Assembly (NCBI GenBank): GCA_903918755.1
Contig: CAIXFN010000024.1
Coordinates: 1-64,000, forward strand
Origin: an uncultured Pedosphaera sp.
Lineage (GTDB): Bacteria > Verrucomicrobiota > Verrucomicrobiia > Limisphaerales > Pedosphaeraceae
DNA: 64,000 bases
Direction: 5' to 3'
Shown one piece after another: positions 62,165 through 64,000 of the stretch; position 1 is the first letter of the stretch, and each line of letters opens with the position of its first letter. Both the position numbers and the translations under genes were made by a program. The notes under the pieces are model-generated. The model ran no database searches. It had not been told where the DNA came from and saw nothing but the letters and a program-made list of their open reading frames with translations.

Positions 62165-63681
62165 CCAAGATCATATCGACGGGTTGCGCCTTCGTGGCGC
62201 TGGTGGCGGGCGCGCAAACCAATTCCGTCCAATCGGCCGCACCGGTTGCGGCGGCGGTGCCGGCCAATACCCGGGTGTTATCCTTGGAGGAGTGCGTGAA
62301 ATTGGCCTTGGAACATAATCTGGACATCCAGATTCAGAAGTTCAATCCCGCCATTGATCGCCTCACCATCAACGTTTCCTACGGCGCTTACGATCCGACT
62401 TTCCGATTTACGGCGAATGCCAGTTACAACGCCGCGCCGGCCGGCATCATCCCGGGCACCACCACCCCATATCCGGCCAACGTCCAGTCCGCCAGCAGTT
62501 ATACCCCGGAAATCACCGGCTCCCTGCCTTCGGGTCTGACTTATGACATTACCGGCCCGTTGAGTGACCGCACGGGGAATAGCGTCCCCCTGGGCACCCA
62601 TTATAACAGCAGTCCCGGCATCACGCTGCGCCAGCCGCTGTTGAAGAACATGTGGATCGACAACACCCGTTACCAGATCCTGCTGAACAAGGCCCAACTC
62701 AAGAGCGATGAACTGGGACTGCGTTTGCAGATCATGACCACGGTGAACAGTGTCAAGTCCGCCTATTTTAACCTGGTGTATGCCCGCGATAATGTGCAGG
62801 TCAAGGCCACCGCGCTGAAATTGGCGGAACAGTTGCTGGCGGAAAATCGTAAGAAAGTCGAAGTCGGCGCCCTGGCCCCGCTCGATGAAAAGCAGGCCCA
62901 ATCCCAGGCCGCCTCCAGCAAGGCGGACGTCCTCGCCGCGGAACAGGCGCTCGAAGCGCAGGAAAATGTCCTGAAGGGGCTGATCACCGACAAATTCGAC
63001 GAATGGTCCGCCATTACCCCGCTCCCGGCCGAACCGCTGGTTGCCATCGCCCCCGAATTGGATTTGCAACAAAGTTTGCGCTCCGGTGTCGCCAAGCGCC
63101 CCGATTACCTTCAAGCCAAGGTGAATGTGGAACGCCAGAACATCACGATCCGGTTTACCAAGAACCAGGTTTTTCCTGAATTGGACCTGACGGGCAGTTA
63201 TGGTCGGAATGCCTCCGATGCCACTTTTGACAGTAATATCGGGGATATTGCCAGTGGCAACGCCCCTTACTATTCCGCCGGCGTGTTTGTCTCCATCCCG
63301 TTGGGCAATGTGGCCGCGCGCAACAACCTTAAATCAGCCAAGGTCACCGCGAAGCAATTGATCTCCCAATTGAAGAAGTTGGAACAAAACGTCGTGATTG
63401 CCATCGACAACGACGTCAAAACCATCCGGAGCGATTACCAACGGGTGCAGGCCACCCGCGAGGCGAGCGAATACGCCAAAGCCGCCCTGGAAGCCGAGCA
63501 AAAGAAGCTCGAAAATGGCAAGAGCACCAGCTTTGTCGTGCTCCAACTCCAATCGAATCTCACCACCGCCCGCTCCGCTGAAATCCGGGCGCTGGCCGAT
63601 TATAATATTGCCGTGCAGCAATTGGCATTCGACGACGGCACTCTGCTGGAAAAGAGCTACATCGGCGTGACTGTGAAATAG
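62155..63681 (+). CDS. TolC-family outer-membrane efflux protein
   Basis: A 508-residue protein with signal peptide ('STGCAFVALVAGAQT'). Two TolC repeats: 'LSLEECVKLALEHNLDIQIQ' and 'ITLRQPLLKN' in the N-terminal half, and long coiled-coil helices ('LNKAQLKSDELGLRLQIMTT', 'ALKLAEQLLAENRKKVEVG' and 'QSNLTTARSAEIRALADYN') in both. This is the normal layout of the alpha-barrel/beta-barrel efflux duct. Partner membrane-fusion and pump genes are not seen before the window edge; the next gene may be one. Confidence 0.9.
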   Translation: MQLTKIISTGCAFVALVAGAQTNSVQSAAPVAAAVPANTRVLSLEECVKLALEHNLDIQIQKFNPAIDRLTINVSYGAYDPTFRFTANASYNAAPAGIIPGTTTPYPANVQSASSYTPEITGSLPSGLTYDITGPLSDRTGNSVPLGTHYNSSPGITLRQPLLKNMWIDNTRYQILLNKAQLKSDELGLRLQIMTTVNSVKSAYFNLVYARDNVQVKATALKLAEQLLAENRKKVEVGALAPLDEKQAQSQAASSKADVLAAEQALEAQENVLKGLITDKFDEWSAITPLPAEPLVAIAPELDLQQSLRSGVAKRPDYLQAKVNVERQNITIRFTKNQVFPELDLTGSYGRNASDATFDSNIGDIASGNAPYYSAGVFVSIPLGNVAARNNLKSAKVTAKQLISQLKKLEQNVVIAIDNDVKTIRSDYQRVQATREASEYAKAALEAEQKKLENGKSTSFVVLQLQSNLTTARSAEIRALADYNIAVQQLAFDDGTLLEKSYIGVTVK

Positions 63682-63748
63682 CGGTGCGCGTCTCTTTTAG
63701 GCAAAAAATGGAGTTGTCGGCCGCCGCGGGTTGCGAAAAGCTGGTGCC

Positions 63749-64000
63749 TTGAAACCTGCTTTAGGTAAAAGTCTCGGCAATTTGTTGGACCGGCCAGCGG
63801 CCGGAGCCGCCGGCCCGGCCATGCTGGCTCCCGCTCCTGCCCCGGGTGCCGGCGTTCGCACGCTGCTGCAAGGGCAACCGCCCGCCATGGTCCTGCCCCG
63901 CACCTCCAACCAGCCGGTGCTTCCCCGTTGGTATTATTTCGCGGCCGATTTCATTCTGGTGCAATTGGCCATCCTGCTCGTCTGGCCCGGGAGCGGCCGG
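63749..64000 (+). CDS. N-terminal part of an unidentified inner-membrane protein (runs off window)
   Basis: From TTG 63749 ('LKPALGKSLGNLL') the frame is open to the edge for 84 codons; an in-frame TTG at 63731 is also possible, and no ATG is available upstream in this frame. The N-terminal ~65 residues are Ala/Pro-rich and soluble; then 'FAADFILVQLAILLVW' starts a membrane helix. It begins 67 nt after the TolC stop on the same strand. Too short to classify. Confidence 0.55.
   Translation, partial: MKPALGKSLGNLLDRPAAGAAGPAMLAPAPAPGAGVRTLLQGQPPAMVLPRTSNQPVLPRWYYFAADFILVQLAILLVWPGSGR

Overview
The window is a high-GC bacterial chromosome segment most consistent with Verrucomicrobiota, probably the Pedosphaera/Limisphaera side of the phylum. 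This is inferred from gene content: a ThuA-plus-'membrane-bound dehydrogenase' fusion, DUF1080, DUF1501, a sulfatase, an FG-GAP/UnbV protein, ECF sigma factors with odd membrane partners, GTG/TTG starts and weak Shine-Dalgarno signals. No rRNA, tRNA or CRISPR array was recognised. Layout: (1) 1-7.5 kb: 3' end of an unknown gene, then a sugar-catabolic block (ThuA/dehydrogenase, DUF1080 3-keto-glycoside hydrolase-like protein, tagatose-3-epimerase-like protein, small ABM-domain protein), an OPA-type sugar-phosphate transporter and a Nudix hydrolase. (2) 7.46-9.39 kb: an accessory islet with two 154-bp inverted-repeat-bounded elements flanking an IS4-family insertion sequence that has cleanly split a hairpin, leaving an 11-bp target duplication. 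(3) 9.4-19.1 kb: a lipoprotein, the dihydropyrimidine dehydrogenase pair PreT/PreA, a zinc metalloprotease, a sulfatase and a DUF1501 protein. (4) 19.4-31.4 kb: an apparent operon of an ECF sigma factor, a 1476-residue membrane protein joining an anti-sigma-like N-terminus to a von Willebrand A domain, a small secreted protein, and a ~2150-residue membrane protein that is an internal duplication. (5) 31.5-43.3 kb: GH43 and GH2 glycosidases, a 1.2k-residue UnbV/FG-GAP protein, a large Ig/PA14 surface protein and a SIMPL protein. (6) 43.3-46.3 kb: a non-coding stretch with a minus-strand terminator, a half-length carB, a BtpA-like barrel and an ECF sigma remnant. (7) 46.6-57.0 kb: a seven-gene electron-transfer cluster: pentaheme cytochrome, outer-membrane beta-barrel, membrane-anchored NAD(P)H/FAD/2Fe-2S reductase, tetraheme cytochrome, cyclic-nucleotide-binding/4x[4Fe-4S] fusion, b-type membrane cytochrome, and a membrane decaheme cytochrome with a Cys-rich N-terminus. 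(8) 57.0-59.5 kb: RmlC-like epimerase, RfbH dehydrase and a Rieske ferredoxin. (9) 59.6-64.0 kb: a second ECF sigma operon with translationally overlapping genes (sigma, small membrane protein, CpxP-like protein, TsaC/Sua5, TolC) and a partial gene at the edge. The two most unusual systems are regions 4 and 7. Region 7 encodes 19 CXXCH haem sites together with a complete plausible path from cytosolic NAD(P)H through the inner membrane and periplasm to an outer-membrane barrel, so it could be an extracellular or outer-membrane electron-transfer system. Region 4 looks like a sigma/anti-sigma signalling unit whose sensory half has grown into two giant extracytoplasmic proteins. Both functional readings are inferences from domains and gene order.
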